A stretch of 15,180 bases of DNA. It comes from Methanomassiliicoccaceae archaeon (GTDB lineage: Archaea; Thermoplasmatota; Thermoplasmata; Methanomassiliicoccales; Methanomethylophilaceae). A model generated the notes under the pieces. That model was not told the DNA's origin. It ran no database searches and saw only the letters and a program-made list of their open reading frames with translations. The stretch spans positions 1 to 15,180 of the forward strand of contig WQTN01000124.1 in NCBI GenBank assembly GCA_009786295.1, given 5' to 3'. Of this stretch, positions 7,101 through 14,500 are shown piece by piece (position 1 is the first letter of the stretch; the number at the start of each line of letters is the position of its first letter). Position numbers and translations under genes: made by a program.

Positions 7101-7633
7101 TCCCGGAACCGAACTGCAGACTATGCGGGCTATGCGAAGGCCGAACAAAGATCGTCATGCCCAGCGGGGATCTGAAATCCCCCGTCGTGTTCGTAGGAGA
7201 GGCACCTGGAGAGAAGGAGGACCTTTCAGGGAAACCATTCGTGGGGAGGTCCGGAAAGCTTCTGGATTCGATAATGGAAGAGGAAGGCATCGACCGCTCA
7301 AAGGTCATGATAACCAACACAGTCAAATGCCGTCCTCCCGAGAACAGGGACCCGACCAAAGAGGAGATGGACGCATGCCGTCCGTTCCTTGATCATGAAC
7401 TGTCCGGAAGGAAGGTCGTCATCGGACTTGGAAAGTCGGCATGCCGTGATCTTCTGGGTTATGAAGGAAAGATGTCCGACATAGCCAACACGAAGATGTC
7501 GATAAACATTCACGGCAAGGATGTTCTTTTCATCCCTACCTATCATCCGGCAGCCTGCATCTACAGCAGAGAATCAAGGGATGCGCTCAGGACCACCATG
7601 AGGATCCTGAGAGATGAGTATCTGGAGGAATGA
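7097..7633 (+). CDS. Type 4 uracil-DNA glycosylase (Fe-S UDGa)
   Basis: A 178-residue family 4 uracil-DNA glycosylase that removes uracil from DNA to start base-excision repair. Motifs are the active-site VFVGEAPGEKEDLSGKPFVG (31-50), NTVKCRPPENRDP (74-86) and the C-terminal HPAA (150-153). Cys7, Cys10, Cys78 and Cys94 have the C-x2-C...C-x15-C spacing that binds a [4Fe-4S] cluster in this family; Cys13 is extra. The start ATG 7097 overlaps the pyrE stop by four bases, with GAAGGAT (7085-7091) as ribosome binding site. Length is typical. The SPUDG or family 5 alternatives fit less well because the GEAPG active-site motif is of family 4. Confidence 0.92.
   Translation: MIPEPNCRLCGLCEGRTKIVMPSGDLKSPVVFVGEAPGEKEDLSGKPFVGRSGKLLDSIMEEEGIDRSKVMITNTVKCRPPENRDPTKEEMDACRPFLDHELSGRKVVIGLGKSACRDLLGYEGKMSDIANTKMSINIHGKDVLFIPTYHPAACIYSRESRDALRTTMRILRDEYLEE
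7624..7628 (+). promoter_or_regulatory. Shine-Dalgarno site that points to a TTG start for the HAD gene
   Basis: GGAGG lies six bases before TTG 7635 and inside the end of the glycosylase gene. The competing in-frame ATG at 7614 lies upstream of this site and has no comparable SD. Confidence 0.55.
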
Positions 7634-7634
7634 T

Positions 7635-8423
7635 TTGAGGCCATCCGGGTTAATGATCGATATGGACGGCACCATATACAAGGGAAGCAACATCATACCC
7701 GGAGCAAAAGAGTTCATAGATTTTTTACTCAAAGAGAAGATCCCTTTCGTCTTCCTTACGAATAATTCTTCTCACACAAGGGAATATTATTGCGGCAAAC
7801 TCAGGTCAATGGGGTTCGGAATAGGAAAAGAGAGAATCCTCACCTCGACGGTTGCCACCGTAAGGTTCATTAAAGAAAGAAGGGCAGGAAAGAAAATATT
7901 CGTGATCGCAACCCCCGAAGTAACCCGAGAGATAGAAGAGCTCGGAATAAAAAGCCATGAAGATGACCCAGACATAGTTCTTCTGACCTTTGACAGAACG
8001 ATCACCTTCGACAAGATCAACAAGGCATACCACTGCATTATGAACGGCGCGGAGCTGATAGCCACCCACCCCGACGATCTTTGCCCGACCGAGGATGCGT
8101 ATGACGTTGATATCGGGCAGTTCATATGCTTGCTTTCGAACCTTACCAAAACAGTTCCGACGGTCATCGGCAAACCGAACGCGCTGATGCTGGAGATGGC
8201 GGCGAGCGAGATGGGTGTCGATAAGGAGAACACAATGATGGTCGGCGACAGGCTGTACACGGATATGAAGATGGCATCCGATGCCGAGATAGCGTCTGTT
8301 CTTGTGCTTACGGGCGAGGCGAAAAGAACAGATGTAGACGGAATGAAGGCAAGGCCCACATATGTTATGAAATCGGTGGCTGACATCCCCGGCCTCTTTT
8401 CAAAGCCGGACGGTACGTTGTGA
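7635..8423 (+). CDS. HAD superfamily subfamily IIA phosphatase (NagD/PNPase-like)
   Basis: A 262-residue haloacid dehalogenase-type hydrolase with a type C2A cap, probably a cytosolic phosphatase on a small phosphoester. Motif I is LMIDMDGTIY (nucleophile Asp9, acid/base Asp11), motif II is LTNNSS (41-46), Lys180 lies in IGKPN, and the metal-binding motif is VGDRLYTDM (203-211) with Asp205 and Asp210. The order and the large central cap mark the NagD/p-nitrophenyl phosphatase/AraL group, whose substrates cannot be told from sequence. TTG 7635 is chosen because of the GGAGG site and the single base separating it from the upstream stop. ATG 7614 would add seven residues (MSIWRND). Last gene of the carS operon. 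Function within the operon is unknown. Confidence 0.85.
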   Translation: MRPSGLMIDMDGTIYKGSNIIPGAKEFIDFLLKEKIPFVFLTNNSSHTREYYCGKLRSMGFGIGKERILTSTVATVRFIKERRAGKKIFVIATPEVTREIEELGIKSHEDDPDIVLLTFDRTITFDKINKAYHCIMNGAELIATHPDDLCPTEDAYDVDIGQFICLLSNLTKTVPTVIGKPNALMLEMAASEMGVDKENTMMVGDRLYTDMKMASDAEIASVLVLTGEAKRTDVDGMKARPTYVMKSVADIPGLFSKPDGTL

Positions 8424-8456
8424 TTTCGTCCTTTATGGAAAGAATAAAAGATGTTT

Positions 8457-8491
8457 AAGAAAGAAAAAGGCACACGAGTAATTACTCGGTG
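8457..8491 (-). terminator. Hairpin plus oligo-T terminator of the surface protein gene
   Basis: A perfect 14-bp palindrome CGAGTAATTACTCG (8475-8488) extends to nine base pairs with one bulge. On the - strand it is followed by CCTTTTTCTTTCTT (8470-8457). It lies a few bases after tandem TGA TGA stops. The 80-bp gap shared with the convergent HAD gene shows no comparable signal for the + strand beyond a weak T-rich patch (8424-8435). Confidence 0.6.
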
Positions 8492-8503
8492 CATGATAGG
8501 TCA

Positions 8504-11221
8504 TCAGCGTCTTGTTTCCATATAGACGGTGTTGACCACTTCTCCTTTGGGGATCGTATAAATGCCGTCCTCGTCAGGGTACAGCAGCTTCCATGGATCT
8601 TCCTCACCCACGCAGTAGTATACGTTCGGGTTGCCCTCTTCCACAGTGAAACGGTACTCCTTCTTCCGGCGCGCCCTCTGTTCTCCTGCGATGACCGTTT
8701 TCCCCAGGACATACACGTCGTAGCGCTTTCTGTACCAGAAGACGTACCATAACAGGAAGCTGATCACTAACAGCAATCCGACCATCCACCACAGAGTGTG
8801 GTCGGAACTGTCTTCTCCGGTCAATGAACCAGTCGCGTCCCCTTCGGCAAAGTACACTTCCAAGTAGACAGACGAAGCGATGTTGTCGATCGATATCTCA
8901 GACTCAGAGAACACCGTCTCTCCGATCCTCCACTCTATGAACTTATAACCTGCGTCTGCGGAAGCGGTCAGAACCAAAGACGAATTATCAGGCAGAGCCA
9001 CGGGTGAGACATATTTCCCAAAGGTCCCGCCGCTGACGCTGAATTCTACGCTGCCTTTGCCTTCTGCCACAACGACGGTAAGAATGATCGCCGATCCTTC
9101 TGCGCTCTTCACTTCGATAGAATGGTTCGTTCTCACATCGTAGAATGTATGGTGTCCGTTTGCGATGTCAGCAGAGGACAGAGGCGCTCCGTCCACCAAT
9201 ACCGTCAGTATGGAATATCCTTTGTTGGCGGAGAAGTAGAATGTCATTTTGCCTCCCTCCTGCACTGTCATCGTTCCAGAGGGCGATATTGTTGTTCCGA
9301 GATCCGCGGATGCTTTGATGTAGTAGTCGTGCTTTGGCGGCTGGCCGCTTTGAATGACAGTATGAGACAGCTCTGATCCAGAAGGATCGAAGTTTTCATT
9401 CCCGAGATATTCCGCATAGATCCGGTGGGTACCTATGCTCAATGCGGATATGGAAAAGGTCGCCTCTCCAGAGACCAGCTGAGCGGTCCCCAGCAGCGTT
9501 GCGCCATTATAGAATTCGACCCAGCCCTCAGCGTCCGCACCGGAAAGTAAGCCCTCTACTTTTGCGGTGAAGGTTACGGTCTCTCCCGGTTTCGATGGGT
9601 TGATGTCAGAAACAAGTGTTGTAACGGTCTCTTCCGCCTCTGTGAACATAGCGGCTTCGACAGCGCCGCATGTGACACGATCTCCTGCGGCCGTCGAGCG
9701 CGATGCGCCGGCCTGATCCTTCTCAAGCGCCGACAGAATCATCACTTGCTGAGCAGGAGTAAGTGTGGTCGCAGAGAGGTCAGCGGCCGTAATAACGGCC
9801 GCTCCGCCGGCCGCAATGCCGCCGTCTGGTACTCTGTGCATGCCTGTCGCCAGGTCAAAGGTGTTCCCGCCGAATATATCCTGATAGGTTATCTGTTCTG
9901 TACCGTCTGGAACAAGCTCTCCTTCGATCAGGCAGCCGACTGTAACGATAATAGGGTCGCTGTAGTTGACGATCTGGAAAGGCTCATTGCCTGCCACGAT
10001 GGAATTATACAGTTCCACGATTGAAGTTTTTGCGTAAACGCCGCTGCCTGTGTTGTCTGTTACAGTTGTGTGAAAGATATATGATACGCTCACGCTGTGC
10101 ACTGCAGCACTGCTCGTGCTTTCAGTATAGTTGCCGGAAATAGTGCAATTAACAAGTGCCATTACGCAACCGGAATAATAAACGTATATTCCGCCGCCGA
10201 ACTTCGCAGAATTGTTCGCAATGACGCAATCGGTCAGGACGGCTGTTTTCCTCGCATACACCCCGCCACCGGCGCTTGGCGCTGAATTATTGAGGAAGAT
10301 GCAATCAGTTGCGTTAAGGCCTTCATACGCAAGCATCGCGCCGCCATTGGAGTTGAGAGATTTGTTGCCAATGAATTCACAACCGGTCATGACGATACTG
10401 CCGCTTGCATAGATGCCGCCGCCCGTGTTGTATGATTTGTTCTCGATGAAGGAACAATCCTTCATTACAATGTTGGCGCTTGCGGACACCCCGCCGGCGT
10501 TGCCGAAGGGAGACTCATTGCGGACAAAACTGCAGCCGGTCATATCAGAGAAGCCTCTCGCATACACCCCGCCGCCTTCATCGCATTTATTATCGGTGAA
10601 TGTACAGTTTATCAGGACGGAGGTGCCGTATAAATGCGCCCCGCCGCCATTGTAGTTCGCTTTATTGTCTGTAAACGTGCAGTCTATCATGGTGCTGTTT
10701 CCAGCAACATACACCCCGCCGCCAGTTCCTCCAGTGTTATTGGAAAAAATGCAGTTGACAAATAATACGTTTCCAGCAACATACACCCCGCCGCCGTTGC
10801 CGCTGCTGTTACCGTTCTCGACAGTCAGCCCCTTCAGTGTCAGCGTACTTCCTGTTGCAGTGCTGTTCAGCAGCCGGAAGGAGCCTGCGGCTTTGGTAAT
10901 AACCACGCCGCTTCCGCCGTCAATGGTGATGTTCTTTTTGTTGAATGATATCTCGCCCATCAGCGTGACGGTCGTGACAGATGCGTCGAATGTTATTACA
11001 TCGCCGTCATTCGCAAGATTTTCCAATATATCTCGCAGAGAACCGGTGCCGCTGTCGGCACCCGTTGTTACTGTGAAGGTCTTTTCTTCTTCTCCAGCTA
11101 CATTTGCTGAGAAGAGGCCTGTTGCTGCAACTATGGCGATAAACATCAAACCAGCCAGGACTATCATGAACGTCCTGCAGGATCTGTTCCCCCCAGCTCT
11201 AAATAAATCTATTTTTACCAC
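8504..11221 (-). CDS. Adhesin-like surface protein: beta-helix, Ig-like domain, C-terminal membrane anchor and cytoplasmic tail
   Basis: A 905-residue probable cell-surface protein. Residues 17-43 form a signal peptide or signal anchor. Residues 48-110 contain GTGSLRDIL...GDVITFD, a beta-helix entry module related to the CSLREA type. Residues 130-410 are a right-handed beta-helix of nine GGGxY...C(T/S)F..N rungs with a 24-27-residue period, resembling Pmp and adhesin-like proteins. Residues 530-622 are an Ig-like domain (VEFYNGATLLGTAQL...GTHRIYAEYLGNENFDPS). Residues 632-793 hold two beta-rich repeats of the bacterial surface type (GYKFIEW). A membrane helix (809-829) precedes a basic 76-residue cytoplasmic tail. 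At least 16 N-x-S/T sequons suggest glycosylation. Translation starts at GTG, 27 bases from a strong TATA box. Host or cell adhesion is inferred; the ligand is unknown. Single-gene transcript, flanked by housekeeping genes. Confidence 0.85.
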   Translation of the reverse strand: MVKIDLFRAGGNRSCRTFMIVLAGLMFIAIVAATGLFSANVAGEEEKTFTVTTGADSGTGSLRDILENLANDGDVITFDASVTTVTLMGEISFNKKNITIDGGSGVVITKAAGSFRLLNSTATGSTLTLKGLTVENGNSSGNGGGVYVAGNVLFVNCIFSNNTGGTGGGVYVAGNSTMIDCTFTDNKANYNGGGAHLYGTSVLINCTFTDNKCDEGGGVYARGFSDMTGCSFVRNESPFGNAGGVSASANIVMKDCSFIENKSYNTGGGIYASGSIVMTGCEFIGNKSLNSNGGAMLAYEGLNATDCIFLNNSAPSAGGGVYARKTAVLTDCVIANNSAKFGGGIYVYYSGCVMALVNCTISGNYTESTSSAAVHSVSVSYIFHTTVTDNTGSGVYAKTSIVELYNSIVAGNEPFQIVNYSDPIIVTVGCLIEGELVPDGTEQITYQDIFGGNTFDLATGMHRVPDGGIAAGGAAVITAADLSATTLTPAQQVMILSALEKDQAGASRSTAAGDRVTCGAVEAAMFTEAEETVTTLVSDINPSKPGETVTFTAKVEGLLSGADAEGWVEFYNGATLLGTAQLVSGEATFSISALSIGTHRIYAEYLGNENFDPSGSELSHTVIQSGQPPKHDYYIKASADLGTTISPSGTMTVQEGGKMTFYFSANKGYSILTVLVDGAPLSSADIANGHHTFYDVRTNHSIEVKSAEGSAIILTVVVAEGKGSVEFSVSGGTFGKYVSPVALPDNSSLVLTASADAGYKFIEWRIGETVFSESEISIDNIASSVYLEVYFAEGDATGSLTGEDSSDHTLWWMVGLLLVISFLLWYVFWYRKRYDVYVLGKTVIAGEQRARRKKEYRFTVEEGNPNVYYCVGEEDPWKLLYPDEDGIYTIPKGEVVNTVYMETRR
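10697..10795 (-). repeat. 27-bp exact repeat in the beta-helix coding region
   Basis: The same 27 bases occur at 10697-10723 and 10769-10795, exactly 72 bp (24 codons) apart, encoding GGGVYVAGN in two successive rungs. Shorter variants of the same GC-rich core recur near 10255, 10407, 10487, 10561 and 10640. The pattern is consistent with rung gain or loss by unequal recombination. Confidence 0.75.
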
Positions 11222-11238
11222 TACGTAGCCCCCCTTTG

Positions 11239-11254
11239 AACCGTTTATATATAT
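11239..11254 (-). promoter_or_regulatory. TATA box of the surface protein gene with overlapping AAACGGTT motif
   Basis: On the - strand, ATATATATAAA (11254-11244) is a near-ideal archaeal TATA box centred about 27 bases from the GTG start at 11221, so transcription should begin at or near the start codon. AAACGGTT (11246-11239) overlaps its downstream edge and recurs in the inverted repeat upstream, suggesting an operator placed to block the pre-initiation complex. Confidence 0.6.
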
Positions 11255-11279
11255 GGCTCAATTATCTACATATTTTATT

Positions 11280-11322
11280 ATCATATAAAACCGTTTCCGA
11301 ACAACGGTTTTTGTTATATGAT
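11280..11322. promoter_or_regulatory. 43-bp imperfect inverted repeat, candidate operator
   Basis: The outer arms ATCATAT (11280-11286) and ATATGAT (11316-11322) enclose the inner arms AAAACCGTT (11287-11295) and AACGGTTTT (11303-11311), with a 7-base centre. The inner half-site matches the motif at the surface gene TATA box. The sequence is noncoding and lies about 60-100 bp upstream of that gene. Confidence 0.55.
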
Positions 11323-11333
11323 TTAAATCATAT
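11316..11333. promoter_or_regulatory. 18-bp perfect palindrome
   Basis: ATATGATTTAAATCATAT is its own reverse complement. It overlaps the right arm of the adjacent inverted repeat and reuses the ATCATAT half-site, which therefore occurs three times in 54 bp. Dyad symmetry of this size suits a dimeric regulator. Confidence 0.6.
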
Positions 11334-11349
11334 TGGTTCCGCACAGGAG

Positions 11350-11396
11350 TTTTTCTTAGCACAGTGGCCAGGGTTTTTTCTGAAATGTGCTTTTTT
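11350..11396 (+). other. Three T-tracts in the adhesin-smc gap
   Basis: T-runs of five, six and six bases occur at 11350-11354, 11374-11379 and 11391-11396 on the + strand; CTGAAA (11380-11385) and TTTCAG form a small inverted repeat around the last. They could insulate smc from transcription fired rightward from the symmetric TATA at 11244-11254, or end a short noncoding transcript. No convincing ORF is present here. Confidence 0.35.
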
Positions 11397-11416
11397 CAGT
11401 TATTTTCGGGGCTGGC

Positions 11417-11428
11417 TTTATATATTAT
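11417..11428 (+). promoter_or_regulatory. Likely promoter of smc
   Basis: TTTATATATTAT is the strongest TATA match before smc. With the usual 26-base spacing, transcription would begin near 11448 and leave a leader of about 73 bases. A second candidate, CATATATCC (11439-11447), predicts a start near 11470. Confidence 0.5.
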
Positions 11429-11493
11429 CGCGCCCATTCATATATCCTATCCGCACGCGGATAAAGGGATGCATTCGGAGTTGAAGGCTCGCG

Positions 11494-11517
11494 TTTGCCC
11501 CGTGAAAAGGGGTCAAA
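11494..11517 (+). promoter_or_regulatory. Hairpin covering the smc ribosome-binding region
   Basis: TTTG-CCCC (11494-11501) pairs with GGGG-T-CAAA (11509-11517) around a 7-base loop, with one bulged T. The only SD-like bases before GTG 11521 (AGGGG) lie in the right arm, so folding would hide them. A role in translational control is inference. Confidence 0.4.
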
Positions 11518-11520
11518 GAC

Positions 11521-14500
11521 GTGTACTTGAAGCAAATAGAACTAGAGAACTTCAAATCGTTCGGAGGAAAACTTACGATACCTCTGATGGAAGGATATAT
11601 GGCAGTCACGGGACCGAACGGCTCCGGGAAATCGAACATCACTGATGCGATCCTTTTTGTGCTGGGGCCTAAAAGCTCCAAAGCGGTAAGGGCAGGAAAG
11701 CTTACCGACCTGATCTTCGACGGCGGGAAATCGAAAAGCAAATCGGGATACACAAAGGTATCTCTTGTGTTCGACAATGCCGACAGGATGATGCCGTGGG
11801 ATGACGATATCGTCAGGCTGACGAGATATGTCAAGATTTCCGACAACGGGATCGATTACAGCTCATATTTCTACGTGAACGACAGAAAATCCTCCCTGAC
11901 AGAGTTCGACAGCCTTCTCACCAAGGCAAGAATAAGCGCCGACGGCTATAACATGGTCCAGCAGGGAGATGTCACAAGGATAGTCCAAATGGGCAATATG
12001 GAGAGGAGGAGGGTCATGGACTCCATCTCCGGAATAGCAAGTTACGACGCCGACCTGGAAAAGGCAAGGGGAGAGCGTCAGGAGGCCGAGCTCAACCTCG
12101 AGAGGATAAGCATCGTCATCGAGGAACTGGAGAAGCAGATCGAAAAGCTTGAGAAGGACAAGGAAGACGCCAAGAAATACATCGAAACGCAGAATATGCT
12201 GGAAATGGCAAAGGCGCAATCTGTCCACAGGCAGAAACAGATGGAAGAGGCGAAGCTCGAGGGTCTGAACGAGCTGATAGCATCCATAATGAAAGACATC
12301 CAGGTGCTCAGCGAGAGGAAAGAGGCCATCAAAAAGGAATATGCCGCGAACGAGGTTGCGGTCAAAGCGAAAGAAAAAGAGATAGAGGACCGTGTCGGAC
12401 CCGAATACAAGGAGATCAAAGGCAAGATCGAGAAGGCCAAGATAGACATGGCCATGCAGAAGGACCGTTCCGAGCGTGCCGAAGAAGACATCGAAGAGCA
12501 GGAATCCACCAAAAAAGAGCTTGAAGAGGCCATAAATGGGAATCTGGCCGAACGCGACGGTCTATCAGGGACTCTTTCAGAAGTGTCCAAACGGCTTGAG
12601 GTCAGAGAGAAAGACCTGAGCGCCGCAAAGGCGGAGGACGCCAAGATCCGCGAGGACATGTCCAAACAGGGCGGAGAACACACAAAACTCCAGAACAGGC
12701 TCAATGAATTAGAAGTGCAGATAGACTCGAAAGAGGCAGCTGAACATGAGGCCGGGATCGCAGCGGCAAAGGCGGAAACGATCGCGGAAGAGTTCAGAAA
12801 ATCCACGATTCAGCTGGATGAAAGGATGCAGTCCGCAGATTTTGACATCAAAGATGCGGAATGGAACCTGAAAGAAGTGAAACAGGAAGCCAGCCCGATG
12901 GGCGGGGCGGACGACATCTCCAAAAAGATAATGGAATCCAAGAGAAAAGAGGCAGAACTCGAGAGGCAGGAGACCGAGCTCAAAGAGGCCATAAGAAGAT
13001 TGGAGTCGGAATACAGCGAACTCCAGGCCGAGAAGAAAGTGTCCAACAGGATGAACAAAGGCGATGAAGCAGTGGACGCGATAATCGAGCTAAGGAACAA
13101 GGGGATGGCGACAGGCATCCATGGGACCGTTCAGGAGCTTGCCACTGTCCAGCCCGGTTATGAGACGGCTCTGTCCGTGGCGGCCGGAGGCAAAATGAAG
13201 GCCATCGTTGTTTCGGATGACCAGGTAGCGTCCGACTGCATATCCTATCTTAAGAAAGAGAAACTCGGCAGGGTGACGTTCCTGCCGCTGAACAAGATGA
13301 TAAGCGGAAAGCCGAGAGCAAAGGCGATAATGACCGTCAAACAGACGGAAGGATATGCCACCGATCTTATCGATTACGATGAAAAATACGCGAACGTGTT
13401 CTGGTATGTGTTCCAGGACACACTGGTGGTGAACACCGTCGCCGAGGCAAGAGCGCTCATGGGAGGGATAAGGCTGGTCACCAAGGGCGGAGAGCTCGTG
13501 GAGGCATCCGGTGCAATGACCGGAGGAACGCTCAACACTCAGAGCATAATGAAATTCGGCGCAGCGTCCGAATCCAAACTGGATGACGTAGGCGCAAAAC
13601 TGAGGGCGGCCAACGACGCTCTGGACATCTTAAGGGTAAAGCTGAGGGAGACAAGGGACGGCATCCGCGCAATGGACGACGAAATGAGAAAGCTGTCCAG
13701 CGCGGGCATCGGCGCACAGGCGCAGATAGGTCAGCTTACCGCAAGGATATCTGAACTGAAGAGGTCGAGGCAGCTGATCGCGGACGAGATCTCCGCAAAG
13801 ACCAAAGAACGCAACACTGCGGAAAGCCAGCTATCGGTCCTGAAAAAGGAGCTGGAGGAGATATCTGCCTCTTTGGTATCGATGAGGGCCGAGAGGGCAG
13901 AGGTCAGAGAGAGGATCACCGAGATCGCTCCGGCAGAGATGCAAGAAAGGATCCAGAAGGCAAGGGACAGCATTTACAAACTCTCAGAAGAAGCATCCGA
14001 GCTGCGCACACAGAAGAATGCTTTGGAAACGGAGATCTCAGGACTCAACAAACAGCGCGAATCACTCGAAGCGCAGATGAGATCTGTCATGAAGAAGATC
14101 AAAGGAAGCAGAGAGGACATAGCCGGGTATGCCAAAGAGATGGAGAGGATAACAATCGAGCTCGAGGCCCTCAGGAAGATCGAGAAGGAGATGGAGGCCG
14201 GCATCGAAGGGCTGAGGGATGAAAGGGACGCTCTCGTTGAAAAAGGATACAAGCTGGACGGCGAAAGGGAATCCGCTCAGGAGAAGATGGGGACGAAGGA
14301 TAGCATAAAAACATCCACCGAAGCGCAGATAAATATCGCCAAAGGGAATCTGGCCCAGATAGAGGCGGAGATAGCCGAGATAAAGATCGAGGTGAACCTC
14401 CCGGTTCCGTCAGAGGAGGAGATAAAACGCACGATAAGGTCCTGCGAGAACGTCCTTTCAAGAATAGGCAATGTCAACCTCCGCGCGATAGAGGATTACG

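Noticed and set aside
8475..8488. Perfect palindrome as a protein-binding site
   Set aside because: It lies between two convergent gene ends and is followed on the - strand by an oligo-T tract, so a terminator explains it better.
7787..8494. A 235-codon - strand ORF opposite the HAD gene
   Set aside because: The + strand carries all HAD motifs in order; the reverse reading has no recognisable domain and no promoter.
10240..10800. Recurring GC-rich motif every 72-78 bp, at first glance like a CRISPR array or intergenic repeat array
   Set aside because: The repeats are imperfect, lie in frame within a protein-coding gene and encode beta-helix rungs; the intervening sequence is not spacer-like.
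10413..11228. Pro-rich + strand ORFs (TPPP repeats) opposite the surface gene
   Set aside because: They are the mirror of the GGGVY rung codons. The signal peptide, domains, TATA box and terminator all support the - strand reading.
11236..11484. An 82-codon + strand ORF across the adhesin-smc gap
   Set aside because: The product is an aromatic-rich string with no family resemblance, it crosses the palindromes, T-tracts and smc TATA box, and it has no ribosome binding site at its start.
11469..11645. ORF starting at ATG 11469 that overlaps the first 125 bases of smc in another frame
   Set aside because: It sits 26 bases after a TATA-like box, so a leaderless start is conceivable, but the product is mostly the out-of-frame reading of the smc head motifs and shows no domain.
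12078..12806. A 242-codon - strand ORF opposite smc, Ser/Phe/Leu-rich
   Set aside because: It is the antisense of Glu/Lys-rich coiled-coil codons, which produce long Ser/Phe/Leu ORFs on the opposite strand by composition alone.
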